A stretch of DNA of 64,000 nucleotides from Bradyrhizobium cosmicum (GTDB lineage Bacteria; Pseudomonadota; Alphaproteobacteria; Rhizobiales; Xanthobacteraceae): assembly GCF_007290395.2 (NCBI RefSeq), contig NZ_CP041656.2, positions 6,598,501 to 6,662,500 on the forward strand, written 5' to 3'. This document shows positions 34,195 through 42,403 of the stretch, piece after piece. The notes beneath the pieces were generated by a model, which had not been told where the DNA came from, made no database searches, and was given only the letters and a program-made list of their open reading frames with translations. Positions within the stretch are counted from its first letter, which is position 1, and each line of letters opens with the position of its first letter. Position numbers and translations under genes: made by a program.

Positions 34195-34426
34195 TTTCGT
34201 AGGCTCGCACGAAATCGCCCACGGTGGCGGGGAACGCTGCGTCCTCGGAAATGGTGAAGGGGTCGACGCCGGTTTCGTCCTCGAGGCGCGCCACCAGAAT
34301 GGCGAAGGCGAGCGAGTCGAACCCGGTCTCATGCAGGGACAGATCGTCCGAGAGGGCGGGAAGCGTGACGTGCTGCTCCTTGGCGATCTGCTGGATCGCC
34401 TCGATGACCTTAGACCTTACCGACAT
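34181..34426 (-). CDS. Stand-alone acyl carrier protein
   Basis: The 81-residue protein has the four-helix ACP layout with S38 in ETGFDSLAFA as the phosphopantetheine attachment site, followed by ILVARLEDETGVDPFTISED. It is not the housekeeping AcpP, which carries a different N-terminus and the DSLD motif. Genes for an AMP-ligase and an SDR follow with overlaps of 14 and 8 bases. The ACP probably receives the acyl group activated by the ligase, which the SDR reduces. It is the first gene of the set. Confidence 0.9.
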   Translation of the reverse strand: MSVRSKVIEAIQQIAKEQHVTLPALSDDLSLHETGFDSLAFAILVARLEDETGVDPFTISEDAAFPATVGDFVRAYENVPA

Positions 34427-34526
34427 AGCTGGCTCGCTCTTGCTTTGTTAATTGATCGTATCTCTTGCGGCGGCTCTTGATGACCGCCTCCCCATGGCCG
34501 TCTGTTTACCGGACAGAAGTAAATGG

Positions 34527-34560
34527 CTTCTTGGACAATTCAGATAAAATTGGACCTATC
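34527..34560 (-). promoter_or_regulatory. AT-rich patch with TTGGAC direct repeat upstream of the ACP cassette
   Basis: TTGGAC occurs at 34531-34536 and again at 34550-34555 on the plus strand, separated by AT-rich CAATTCAGATAAA. On the minus strand this is GTCCAA-N13-GTCCAA. It lies in the 152-base gap upstream of the acp start. It could be a regulator site or part of the promoter; the evidence is only the repetition and AT richness. Confidence 0.25.
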
Positions 34561-34578
34561 TGCGGATTTCGCGCGGGG

Positions 34579-36393
34579 CTACAGCCTGACCGCACCATCG
34601 ACGACCTGCGCATAAGCCTCGGAAGTGAGCGCAACATAGGCACCGGATTTCGGATCGAGCACGAACAGCGGATCGGCGATCTCACCGGGATCAAATCCCT
34701 CGCGGGCGAGATCACCCTTTTTCTGCTTGAAGGTCTCGGTCGCATCGAGTTCGCGCGAGAGGCGAACGAAGACGGGGCGGGCATAGGCCGGCAGACGTCG
34801 CGCGAGATGCGCGGGCAGCGCTGCGATGTCAAAACCCTCGTTGACGACGATCGCGCTCATGCCGGCGCGGCCGTCGGTGCCGGGAATGCTGACACCATAG
34901 GTGGTGGCGTCGACCACGCCGGTGAAGTCGCGCACCGCGTCGTTGACCTCGGACGTCGCGACGTTTTCGCCCTTCCAGCGAAACGTGTCGCCGATGCGAT
35001 CGACGAAATGGAAAAAGCCCTTGTCGTCGATCCGCATCAGATCGCCGGTGCGGAACCAGGCATCGCCCTTGGCGAAGACGTCACGCAGGATTTTCTTCTC
35101 GGTCTCGCCCGCATCGGTGTAGCCCTCGAAGCGGCCACCGCCGTTGTCCGCGGAACCAATGCGGCCGACGGCTTCGCCGGCCTCGCCGCGGGTGCAGGCG
35201 ATGCAGAGGCCATCTTCATTACGCAGCGGCGCGCCGCTGTCGGGATCGAGCCTGACGAGGCTCGCCGGAAAACGATGCGCGAGCAGCGGCGGGATGCGGC
35301 CGATCGCCCCGGGCTGGCCCTCGACGTTGAACAGCGAGAAATTGCCTTCGGTCGCGGCGTAGAATTCGAGGATGCGCGGAATGGCGAAGCGGGTCTGGAA
35401 ATCCTCCCAGATGTCGCCGCGCAGGCCGTTGCCGCAGACGAGACGCAGACGATGCCGGTTCTCGTATTCCGACGGCGGCGCCTTCAGCAGATAGCGGCAG
35501 AGTTCGCCGATATACTGGAACAGGGTGCAGTCATGCCGCACGATGTCCGGCCAGAAGCTCGAGGCCGAGAATTTGTCCGCGATCACCACCGAGCCGCCGG
35601 CGGCCAGCATGCTGCACGGCGCGACGATCCCGCCGACCGAGTGGAACAGCGGCAGACAATCATAGAGCCGGTCCTGCGGCGTGGCACCGGTGAGGCCGGC
35701 GAACCAGAACCCCCAGTTGAGAATGCGGCGATGGCTGATGCTGGCCGCTTTCGGCAGGCCGGTGGTTCCGGACGTATAGATCAGCAGGGCGCGGTCGTTG
35801 ATCGTGACGTCGCCATGCTCGTCCGGTGACAGCGGAGCATCGTCGAGTGCTGCGAGCGCAACGTCGATGGCCCGCTCGCTGCGGGCATCGCCATGGCTCC
35901 AGATCTTTGCTTCGGTCTTCAGATGCGGCTTCGCGCTCTCCAGCGTCTCCGCCAGATCATGTGCGACGATGAGATGCGAGGGCGCCGCAACGTCGATGCA
36001 ATGCGCGAGCGACTGTCCCACCAACTTCGTGTTGAGCAACGCGACCACGCCGCCGACCCGGCTGATGCCGAGCCAGGCGGCGACATAGTCGATGCCGTTC
36101 GGCATGATCAGGCCGACAGGGTCGCCCTTGGCCACGCCCACCGAGCGCGCCCAGCGCGCGTAACGGTTGATGCGTTTAGCGAGCCCGTCATAGTCGAAGT
36201 CTGCGTCGTCCGTGACCAGCGCGATGCGGTCGGGCTGGCGCCGCGCCCAATCGTCGACGACGTCCGCGAACAAGCGGCCCGGCAGCGTTTCGATGCGCGC
36301 GGTGAGCTCGATCGCCGTGAGCCAGATCTTCGATGCCGAGGGAGCGCGCGCGGCTTTCGGTTGCTCGATGACGCCGGTGGTCATGTCGTTCAT
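34579..36393 (-). CDS. Long-chain/very-long-chain acyl-CoA synthetase (FATP type)
   Basis: The 604-residue enzyme is an ANL-family acyl-CoA synthetase with ALLIYTSGTTGLPKAASISH (P-loop motif near 205-224), EFYAATEGNFSLFNVEGQPG, and the hinge segment TGDLMRIDDKGFFHFVDRIG. Its N-terminal ADVVDDWARRQPDRIALV and FRWKGENVATSEV are characteristic of the FATP/very-long-chain class. It converts a fatty acid, CoA and ATP to acyl-CoA, AMP and PPi at the membrane. It lies on the same strand upstream of the ACP cassette but is separated from it by 152 bases. A functional connection is possible, not shown. Confidence 0.9.
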   Translation of the reverse strand: MNDMTTGVIEQPKAARAPSASKIWLTAIELTARIETLPGRLFADVVDDWARRQPDRIALVTDDADFDYDGLAKRINRYARWARSVGVAKGDPVGLIMPNGIDYVAAWLGISRVGGVVALLNTKLVGQSLAHCIDVAAPSHLIVAHDLAETLESAKPHLKTEAKIWSHGDARSERAIDVALAALDDAPLSPDEHGDVTINDRALLIYTSGTTGLPKAASISHRRILNWGFWFAGLTGATPQDRLYDCLPLFHSVGGIVAPCSMLAAGGSVVIADKFSASSFWPDIVRHDCTLFQYIGELCRYLLKAPPSEYENRHRLRLVCGNGLRGDIWEDFQTRFAIPRILEFYAATEGNFSLFNVEGQPGAIGRIPPLLAHRFPASLVRLDPDSGAPLRNEDGLCIACTRGEAGEAVGRIGSADNGGGRFEGYTDAGETEKKILRDVFAKGDAWFRTGDLMRIDDKGFFHFVDRIGDTFRWKGENVATSEVNDAVRDFTGVVDATTYGVSIPGTDGRAGMSAIVVNEGFDIAALPAHLARRLPAYARPVFVRLSRELDATETFKQKKGDLAREGFDPGEIADPLFVLDPKSGAYVALTSEAYAQVVDGAVRL

Positions 36394-36625
36394 TCTTTCG
36401 GAACGTGCCTGCTGATTGCGGTAGTCTAATCCGCGCGCCCTGCCCAGGTGTTAAGAGACAAGGTAAAAGCCGGTTAGTGCACGATTAACTCCAGTCATCC
36501 TTTACCAAGCCGACGGGATCGGCGTGCGGTCTGTTGCGATTCTTGCGATAGCAAGGCGACGAGGCCGAATGCTGCGCTCACCCTCCATTTCTTGTACGAG
36601 CGGTGCAGCGGGAGCGGAGACGCGG

Positions 36626-37606
36626 ATGATCACCAAACGCCATTTCCTTCAGATCGCGGCTTTTGCCGCAGCGGCATTCGCCGCGCCGCGCGCATTTGCG
36701 ATCGGCAATCCCTCCTATCCCTCGCGCAGCGTGAAGTGGGTGGTGCCTTATGCGGCGGGCGGCGCGACCGACGTGCTGTCGCGGCTGCTGTGCCAGCGCT
36801 TGTCCGACCGGCTCGGCCAGACCTTCGTGGTCGAGAACAAGCCTGGCGCCGGCAGCAACATCGGGACACAAGCGGTGATCACGTCCGCGCCCGACGGTTA
36901 CACGCTGCTGCTGACCTCGACCGCCAATGCAATCAACGCCTCGTTCGATCCGGCACTGCCGTATGATTTCGCCAAGGGCATCGCGCCGGTCGCGGGTGTC
37001 GCCCGAATTCCCCTGGTGCTGGTCGTCAACAACGACCTGCCGGTGAAGACCGTCGCCGACTTCGTCGCCTACGCCAAGGCCAGTCCCGGCAAGATGTCGA
37101 TCGCCTCCTCCGGCATCGGCACGTCGCTGCATCTCTCGGGCGAGCTGTTCAAGTCGATGGCCGGCGTGCAGTTCACCCACGTGCCCTATCGCGGCTCGGC
37201 GCCGGGATTGACCGACGTCGTGAGCGGCCAGATCCAGGGCATGTTCGACAACGTCACCTCGTCCTTCGAGCTGGTGCGCGCCGGCAAGCTCCGCGCACTC
37301 GGCGTGACCACGCGCGACCGCTCGGAGATTCTGCCCGACGTGCCGCCGATCGCCGAGACACTTCCAGGCTATGAGACGAGCTCATTCTACGGCGTCGGCG
37401 CGCCGCACGACACGCCGCGCGAGATCGTCGACCTGCTCAATCGCGAGATCGACACGGCGCTGTCCGACGACGAGATCAAGGCCCGCATCGCCGAACTCGG
37501 CGCGATCCCGCTGCATGGCAATGCTGGCGAGTTCGGCAGCATGCTGACGGCGGAGACCGACCGCTGGCGCAAGGTGGTGGAGCTGTCGGGGATCAGGAAG
37601 GAGTAG
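36626..37606 (+). CDS. Bug/TctC-type tripartite tricarboxylate transporter binding protein
   Basis: The 326-residue protein is a Bug-family periplasmic receptor. A signal sequence (MITKRHFLQIAAFAAAAFAA, cleavage near RAFA) contains a Tat-like KRHFLQ. The mature part has KWVVPYAAGGATDVLSRLL, NKPGAGSNIGTQAVITSAPD and GALGVTTRDRSEILPDVPPIAE-like stretches typical of the family (with VPYRGSAPGLTDVVSGQIQG). Ligands are carboxylates or amides. No TctA or TctB genes are adjacent, which is usual for orphan Bug proteins. The ATG with GGAG upstream was preferred to a GTG 34 codons earlier. Confidence 0.9.
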   Translation: MITKRHFLQIAAFAAAAFAAPRAFAIGNPSYPSRSVKWVVPYAAGGATDVLSRLLCQRLSDRLGQTFVVENKPGAGSNIGTQAVITSAPDGYTLLLTSTANAINASFDPALPYDFAKGIAPVAGVARIPLVLVVNNDLPVKTVADFVAYAKASPGKMSIASSGIGTSLHLSGELFKSMAGVQFTHVPYRGSAPGLTDVVSGQIQGMFDNVTSSFELVRAGKLRALGVTTRDRSEILPDVPPIAETLPGYETSSFYGVGAPHDTPREIVDLLNREIDTALSDDEIKARIAELGAIPLHGNAGEFGSMLTAETDRWRKVVELSGIRKE

Positions 37607-37632
37607 CGCCCGCCTGGCGCGACAGCCCTCCT

Positions 37633-38124
37633 CTAGTCCGCCGTGAATTCGAGGTTGAAACGAATTGGACTGACGGGTGTCGTCACGAACCTGACGCTCT
37701 TGCCGCTCAACCCCGCAAACGGGCCCGAGGCGAACTTGATGGCCGCCCTACCGGAAGACTCCACGCCAACGGGTTTGCCGTCCTTCATCACGACGTGAGC
37801 GGTGCCCTCGATGAGCTGCGTTACGAGACGCCCACCCGGTATCCGGTGCACGCCACCTCCAAATACGATGGTCGCCTTGGGACCGTCCCACTCCACCGCA
37901 TTCGAAGCTGAATAGACCGCACCCTTCAGCAGACCATCGACACCGACGCAGACGTAGTCCTGGGCCACCAGATTGTGGTCTGGGCGGTCGCCAATCGGCT
38001 CCTGGCTGTAGAAGCCGGCGGTGCTGCATTCATAACGCGCGATCATGTCTGCGCGAGCCGGTTGGGAAGCCGCGATCATGCCAAGGGTCGCGCCAGCGAG
38101 CGTGGTGAGAGTACGCCCGTTCAT
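37633..38124 (-). CDS. Hypothetical exported protein
   Basis: The 163-residue protein has a signal peptide (MNGRTLTTLAGATLGMIAAS, cleavage after ARA). The mature part is beta-rich: ECSTAGFYSQEPIGDRP, YSASNAVEWDGPKATIVFGG and SGKSVRFVTTPVSPIRFNLE. Two cysteines (about C33 and C59) may form a disulfide. I do not recognise a family. It is convergent with the Bug gene (26 bases between the stops) and ends the minus-strand run from the DUF3551 pair, but a 156-base gap separates it from them. Confidence 0.7.
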   Translation of the reverse strand: MNGRTLTTLAGATLGMIAASQPARADMIARYECSTAGFYSQEPIGDRPDHNLVAQDYVCVGVDGLLKGAVYSASNAVEWDGPKATIVFGGGVHRIPGGRLVTQLIEGTAHVVMKDGKPVGVESSGRAAIKFASGPFAGLSGKSVRFVTTPVSPIRFNLEFTAD

Positions 38125-38279
38125 GGAGATCTCCTCGCCTCATGCGCCCGATCGGAGGGCCGGCATGATGCCGGACTCCTGCTGTCGGGCTTTAGGTCGA
38201 AGGCTGTCAGGGATCGCAGATGCGTACGTTGATCTGGCTCAACCTCGGGAGTGGCCGGAATCCGGCGGGAGCGCGGAGG

Positions 38280-38576
38280 TTAGTGGACGACCGGCTGACG
38301 GTAACGACGCGGCGCCGGCATGTTGACCGGATAATACGGATTGAGATCGCAGGTCGCGGCGCGGCCAGTCGCCGTGGCGCGGCACTGCGGCAGCGAGGTG
38401 AAGGAGCAGTCGTACCACTCTCCACCGCCGCCGCTCGCGCCGGAATAGACGTGCATGCAGACGGGATAACGGGGGTCGAAGGTCTGCGCATGCGACGGTG
38501 TAGCCGCGAGCAGTATACCGGCGATCATGGCCAGACCGAAGGAACAACGCATCAAGAACATCCCGGGACGCCGCAT
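38280..38576 (-). CDS. DUF3551 protein, copy 1
   Basis: The product is 98 residues from the first ATG; shorter starts at the codons MFLMRCS or MRCSFGL are possible, and the latter gives a normal signal peptide (FGLAMIAGILLAATPSHAQ). The mature part carries the DUF3551 pattern YPVCMHVY...WYDCSFTSLPQC...CDLNPYY with four conserved cysteines. These small secreted proteins are abundant in Bradyrhizobium; their role is unknown. It lies nine bases downstream of its paralogue and they share the segment DPRYPVCMHVY, so a tandem duplication is likely. Confidence 0.85.
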   Translation of the reverse strand: MRRPGMFLMRCSFGLAMIAGILLAATPSHAQTFDPRYPVCMHVYSGASGGGGEWYDCSFTSLPQCRATATGRAATCDLNPYYPVNMPAPRRYRQPVVH

Positions 38577-38585
38577 CGCCGACCG

Positions 38586-38864
38586 CTAGTGCTCTTTCTT
38601 GTGACGACGGCGCGGGGCCGGCGGCGGTTCGTTGAAGGCGTAATAGGGATTGACGTCGCAGCTCGCGGAGCGGCCCGAAGCCGACGCACGGCACTGCGGG
38701 ATCGAAGTAAATGAGCAGTCGTAATAGTCGCCGCCCCCGCCCCAGCCGCCCGGCGTGTAAACGTGCATGCACACTGGATAGCGCGGATCATAGGTCTGGG
38801 CGCTGGCGTCTGCCGCGACGAACAGCGTGGCAATTGCGGTGAGGGTCAGGATCGGCAAGCGCAT
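38586..38864 (-). CDS. DUF3551 protein, copy 2
   Basis: The 92-residue protein begins MRLPILTLTAIATLFVAADA, a signal peptide cleaved after SAQ. The mature part has the DUF3551 pattern (YPVCMHVY, YYDCSFTSIPQC, CDVNPYY), and a basic tail APRRRHKKEH that the first copy lacks. Four cysteines match those of copy 1. The start was chosen at the ATG giving a normal signal peptide; the frame is open for 48 codons further upstream but with unlike composition. Both copies are probably one transcript. Confidence 0.87.
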   Translation of the reverse strand: MRLPILTLTAIATLFVAADASAQTYDPRYPVCMHVYTPGGWGGGGDYYDCSFTSIPQCRASASGRSASCDVNPYYAFNEPPPAPRRRHKKEH

Positions 38865-39013
38865 GGAAACATCCTCGAATCGATGGCGTCGGCGGAGCTG
38901 GTGCCGACCGCCTCCTATGGCACAACACCACGCCGGAGGCGACCGTTCCTGGAACCATATGACGGCAAGGTGAGTGCGGTGCGTGATGCACCGCACGGAC
39001 GCGACCAATGACG

Positions 39014-40891
39014 CTATGCGCCGAGTCCCTGCAAGACCAGCCGGTTCAACCGTGAGGCAAACGCGGCGGGATCTTCCGGCAGCTCGCCGTCCAGGATCTG
39101 CGCCTGTTCGAGCAGGAGCAGGCTGAGATCGTCGACGTCCCTGGAGCCGGCCTGCGCCCTGGTGATCGCCGTGACCAGCGGGTGGCGCAGATTGATCTCG
39201 AGGATCGGCTTGGTGCGCATGCCCCGGTTCTGCTGCGACAGGATGCGCTCGAGCTCGCGGCTCGGACCCTGGCTGTCGGCAACGAGGCAGGAGGCGGAAC
39301 TGGTGAGGCGCGTTGAGGCCTTGACGTCGGTCACACGCTCGCCGAGCGCCGCCTTGATCACGGCGATGGTGGCGGCTTCATCCGCCGCCGGCTCGTCCTT
39401 CTTCGCCTCGTCCGTCTCGTCGGTGCGCGGGATCAGGTCGAGATTGAGATCGCCCTGGCTCAGGGACTTCATCGGCTTGCCGTCGAATTCCGTCGGCATC
39501 GAGGTCCAGAAGGCGTCGACGGGATCGGACAGCAGCAGCACCTCGATGCCGCGCGCGGTTGCAGCCTCCAGCCGCGGATTGGACTTCAGCCGCTCGATGC
39601 TGTCGCCGACGAGGTAGTAGATCTCGGTCTGGTTCGGCTTGAAACCGGCGATGACGTCTTTCAGCGAGCGCTTCTCGCCCGTGGTGGTGGTGAAACGCGA
39701 CAGCGCGAGCAGCTTTTCGCGACGCTCGAAATCCTCGTAGACGCCTTCCTTCAGCACCGCGCCAAAAGCGTCCCATATCCTGGTAAAATTCTCCGGGTCC
39801 TTGTCGGCGAGGCTTTCCAGCTCCGACACGACACGCGTCGCCACGGCTTTGCGGATCTGCGCGAGCTGCGGATTGTTCTGCAGCATCTCGCGCGAGATGT
39901 TGAGCGGCAGATCCTCGCTATCGACGACGCCGCGGATGAAGCGCAAGTACCCCGGTAGCAGATCGGCATCGTCGGTGATGAAGACGCGGCGGACATAGAG
40001 CTTGACGCGCCCCTTGCGCGAGGGCTCGAACAGGTCGAACGGTTTGGTCGACGGCGCGAACAGCAGCACTGCGTAGGAGTAACGGCCCTCCGCGCGATAG
40101 TGCAGCGTCATCGCGGGATCGTCGAAGGCCGAGGCGATCTGCTGATAGGCCTTTTTGTAGTCCTCCGGAGTCAACTCGGATTTCGAGCGCTGCCACAGCG
40201 CACTCGCCGAATTGATCTGGCGTGGTTCGCCCTCTTCCGGCACGAGTTCGATCGGGAAGAGAATGTTGTCAGAATAGGCACTGATGATGCGTTCGATCTC
40301 GTAGGCCTCGAGATACTTCTTCGCGTCGTCCTTCAAGTGCAGGACGATCTCGGTGCCGCGCGCCACGCGCGCCGCGTCCTCGTCGCTGGCCCGTGCGATC
40401 TCGAAGCCGGAGCCGCCGGATGACGTCCAGGTCCAGACGTCGCTCTCGCCGGCGCGGCGGCTGACCACCACGATCTTCTCGGCCACCATGAAGGCGGAAT
40501 AAAAGCCGACGCCGAACTGGCCGATCAGGCCGAGGCCCTCCTTGGCCTCCTTCAGCTTCGAGACGAAGGCCTTGGTGCCGGAGCGGGCGATGGTGCCGAG
40601 ATGGTCGATCAGCTCCTGCCGCTCCATGCCGATGCCGTTGTCGGCGATCGTGAGCGTTCCAGCCGTCTTGTTCGGGATGATGCGGATCTTGAGGGCGTCG
40701 CCCTCGCCGAGCAGGGCCGGATTGGCGATGGCCTCGTAGCGCAGCTTGTCGCAGGCATCCGAGGCGTTGGAGACGAGCTCCCGCAGGAAAATATCGGTCT
40801 CGGAATAGACCGAGTGCACCATGAGGTGCAGCAGCTCGGAAACCTCGGCCTGGAATGGCTGCGTATGCGCGGCGGTATCGGACGTCGTCAT
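39014..40891 (-). CDS. htpG: Chaperone HtpG (Hsp90)
   Basis: The 625-residue protein is bacterial Hsp90, an ATP-dependent cytoplasmic chaperone. The N-terminal GHKL ATPase domain shows [19 protein letters not shown] (ATP-binding helix), [14 protein letters not shown] DNGIGM, and GTKAF plus [16 protein letters not shown] for the lid and phosphate loop. The middle domain includes the loop [18 protein letters not shown], and the C-terminal dimerisation domain ends [10 protein letters not shown]. Length is normal. No heat-shock CIRCE or RpoH sequence was recognised in the upstream 120 bases. Confidence 0.97.
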   Translation of the reverse strand: MTTSDTAAHTQPFQAEVSELLHLMVHSVYSETDIFLRELVSNASDACDKLRYEAIANPALLGEGDALKIRIIPNKTAGTLTIADNGIGMERQELIDHLGTIARSGTKAFVSKLKEAKEGLGLIGQFGVGFYSAFMVAEKIVVVSRRAGESDVWTWTSSGGSGFEIARASDEDAARVARGTEIVLHLKDDAKKYLEAYEIERIISAYSDNILFPIELVPEEGEPRQINSASALWQRSKSELTPEDYKKAYQQIASAFDDPAMTLHYRAEGRYSYAVLLFAPSTKPFDLFEPSRKGRVKLYVRRVFITDDADLLPGYLRFIRGVVDSEDLPLNISREMLQNNPQLAQIRKAVATRVVSELESLADKDPENFTRIWDAFGAVLKEGVYEDFERREKLLALSRFTTTTGEKRSLKDVIAGFKPNQTEIYYLVGDSIERLKSNPRLEAATARGIEVLLLSDPVDAFWTSMPTEFDGKPMKSLSQGDLNLDLIPRTDETDEAKKDEPAADEAATIAVIKAALGERVTDVKASTRLTSSASCLVADSQGPSRELERILSQQNRGMRTKPILEINLRHPLVTAITRAQAGSRDVDDLSLLLLEQAQILDGELPEDPAAFASRLNRLVLQGLGA

Positions 40892-40969
40892 GCATTTACC
40901 CGGTCAATCAAAAGGGGAAGAAACCCGGGATATAGCGCGAGGGGATGGGGGATCAAGTGGACGTGAACG

Positions 40970-40998
40970 ATCGCCCTCCGGACGGGAGGGCGATTTTT
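40970..40998 (+). terminator. Hairpin with T run between htpG and a minus-strand gene
   Basis: ATCGCCCTC-N7-GAGGGCGAT followed by TTTT is a textbook intrinsic terminator on the plus strand, but both flanking genes are on the minus strand. It would stop transcripts running antisense into htpG's upstream region, or may be used as a minus-strand hairpin without a T run. Confidence 0.5.
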
Positions 40999-41014
40999 CC
41001 ACGGGCGCCGCGGA

Positions 41015-41419
41015 TCAGGTCACGCAGCGGCCCGGCTGCAGCAGTTTTGCCACTTCGGTCAGGGAGCTGACCATCGGCTCGCAGGCGATGGTCGGCTTGT
41101 TGCGACCCAGCTTCTGATCCTTCAGCAGCGCCGGCGGCTTGGCGTTGCCGGTCTCGATCACCGCGGGGACCCGCAGCAGCACCGACGTATCTGCGAGATC
41201 GTTCAGCCGCATCGACACGGTGCGGGAGGGAACTCCCTGCTTGAGATCGGCGAGCCGGTCGGACTTGCCGGAGCGATTGACGTTATGGCCCGGCTTGTCG
41301 GCCTTGTCGGCGACGGCCTGCCAGCGGTCGGCCAGATCGTGGCCGGAGGCCAGCTGCGCGGCGCCGAGCGCGAAGGTGATCGCGACTGCACCGAAAAATG
41401 CTTTGTAAATCTGTGACAT
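41015..41419 (-). CDS. Hypothetical exported protein
   Basis: The 134-residue protein has a signal peptide (MSQIYKAFFGAVAITFALGA, cleaved near AAQLASG). The mature part is basic and hydrophilic (VNRSGKSDRLADLKQGVPSR) then a beta-like segment TVSMRLNDLADTSVLLRVPA and the closing CEPMVSSLTEVAKLLQPGRC with two cysteines that could pair. I know no family. The ATG chosen gives a normal signal peptide; 13 in-frame codons upstream lack one. It is probably monocistronic. Confidence 0.68.
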   Translation of the reverse strand: MSQIYKAFFGAVAITFALGAAQLASGHDLADRWQAVADKADKPGHNVNRSGKSDRLADLKQGVPSRTVSMRLNDLADTSVLLRVPAVIETGNAKPPALLKDQKLGRNKPTIACEPMVSSLTEVAKLLQPGRCVT

Positions 41420-41487
41420 GGCTGTCGATCCCTCGCCCCATGGCGATCGTGGGAACAACGCAAGGAGACGACCGCAAGTTCTCAGCC

Positions 41488-41503
41488 GTTAAGATCACTT
41501 AAC
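41488..41503. promoter_or_regulatory. 16-bp TTAA dyad upstream of the candidate sRNA
   Basis: GTTAAG-ATCA-CTTAAC is a perfect inverted repeat in the gap upstream of both the candidate sRNA (plus) and the small exported protein gene (minus). The two TTAA tetramers are six bases apart, one short of the CtrA TTAA-N7-TTAA spacing. Confidence 0.3.
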
Positions 41504-41519
41504 CGTGTGCGAAAAATCG

Positions 41520-41661
41520 GAGGCCGTATGAAAAATTTTGCAGCCGGCTGGAACGACTCCGTGGCCTGCGAGTCGTCTCAACAGCCGGCTATTCCCCCCT
41601 GCCCCATAAGCCGGCGACGTAGGGCGCGACTGTGGTGATGCCAGTCGCGCCTTACTTTTGT
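41520..41661 (+). ncRNA. Candidate small RNA with intrinsic terminator (or 36-codon small ORF)
   Basis: The 249-base gap contains a compact, ordered structure. AGCCGGCT (41542-41549) can pair with an identical palindromic AGCCGGCT (41583-41590), enclosing ACGACTC-N10-GAGTCGT (41553-41576) in one extended stem with an internal loop. A C-rich single-stranded stretch follows (ATTCCCCCCTGCCCC). Then a terminator hairpin GGCGCGACTG-N9-CAGTCGCGCC (41623-41651) is followed by TTACTTTTG. This order is typical of riboregulators. A GGAGG lies four bases before an ATG at 41528 that opens a 36-codon frame (MKNFAAGWNDS), so a small protein is possible too. No known family was recognised. Confidence 0.5.
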
Positions 41662-41668
41662 CTGGCGT

Positions 41669-42268
41669 TTACTTCGCCATCCCCACCAGCCACGCCCGCC
41701 CCTCACCATAGAGCTTCTCGACCTCCGGCCCGGTGAGGCCCGGCATGTCGCGCTTGACCTTGTAGCCGATCAACTCCTGCATGTAGGCGAGGTGGCGGTA
41801 GCCTTCGGGCAGCGCGGCGAGCGCTTTTTGATCCAGTTGAAGCGTTGCAGCGGGATCGACCGGGTCGATCCGGTCCTTCTCGTAGATCGGCTGGCGGCGG
41901 ACGATGCCCCAATGGCCCTCCCGCTTCTCCAGGAAGTCGTAGAAACGCCCGGTGCAGACGACGTCGCAAACCACGTCATGCACCGGGGCACGCTGCGAGA
42001 TCGTCATCTTGGTTTGTGCGATGGCCCGCTCGCCGGCGAGGTCGATGCTGGTCCCGCCGAGGAAATGCAGGATGCGCACGCCCCTGGCAAATCCCTCCTG
42101 GCTGACGCGCATGAAATCCCGCGCCGGCCCCTGAAACCAGGTGGCGGACATCCAGCCCTCGTCGTGCCAGACGGTCGCAAAGCGTTCCCAGTCGCCGGCG
42201 TCGCGCCACACCGCCCAATTTTCGACGAGATCGCGGATCGCGAGGCGGTCGAGCAGCGCTTGGTCCAT
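41669..42268 (-). CDS. NTF2-like (SnoaL/DUF4440-type) protein
   Basis: The 199-residue protein has the cone-shaped NTF2-like fold typical of small enzymes and binding proteins. The opening ALLDRLAIRDLVENWAVWRD and WERFATVWHDEGWMSATWFQ are the usual helix 1-2 segments, followed by FLGGTSIDLAGERAIAQTKM and VVCTGRFYDFLEKREGHWGI strands. Such domains occur in SnoaL cyclases, scytalone-dehydratase-like and ring-hydroxylating-dioxygenase beta subunits; no catalytic residues settle the function. ATGs at 42268 and 42274 are both near a GGAG; the one at 42268 has better spacing. It lies between the candidate sRNA and phyR. Confidence 0.78.
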   Translation of the reverse strand: MDQALLDRLAIRDLVENWAVWRDAGDWERFATVWHDEGWMSATWFQGPARDFMRVSQEGFARGVRILHFLGGTSIDLAGERAIAQTKMTISQRAPVHDVVCDVVCTGRFYDFLEKREGHWGIVRRQPIYEKDRIDPVDPAATLQLDQKALAALPEGYRHLAYMQELIGYKVKRDMPGLTGPEVEKLYGEGRAWLVGMAK

Positions 42269-42314
42269 AGGCATATCTCCGATTGGGCGATGCACGAGGT
42301 ATGAGCGGCGAATT

Positions 42315-42339
42315 CGATGGCCGTCAAGCACGGCCATCG
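42315..42339. other. Perfect hairpin upstream of the NTF2-like gene
   Basis: CGATGGCCGT-CAAGC-ACGGCCATCG forms a 10-bp stem with a 5-base loop in the phyR to NTF2-like gene gap. No T run follows on either strand, so it is a second stem near the phyR terminator. Confidence 0.4.
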
Positions 42340-42345
42340 GACAAG

Positions 42346-42377
42346 AAAAATCCGGCGTGCCTTGCAGCACGCCGGAT
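42346..42377 (-). terminator. Rho-independent terminator of phyR
   Basis: On the minus strand ATCCGGCGTGC-TGCAAG-GCACGCCGGAT is a perfect 11-bp stem followed by TTTTTC, 27 bases after the phyR stop. Confidence 0.8.
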
Positions 42378-42403
42378 CGGCTCATTCGCTAATATTGCCT
42401 TGT

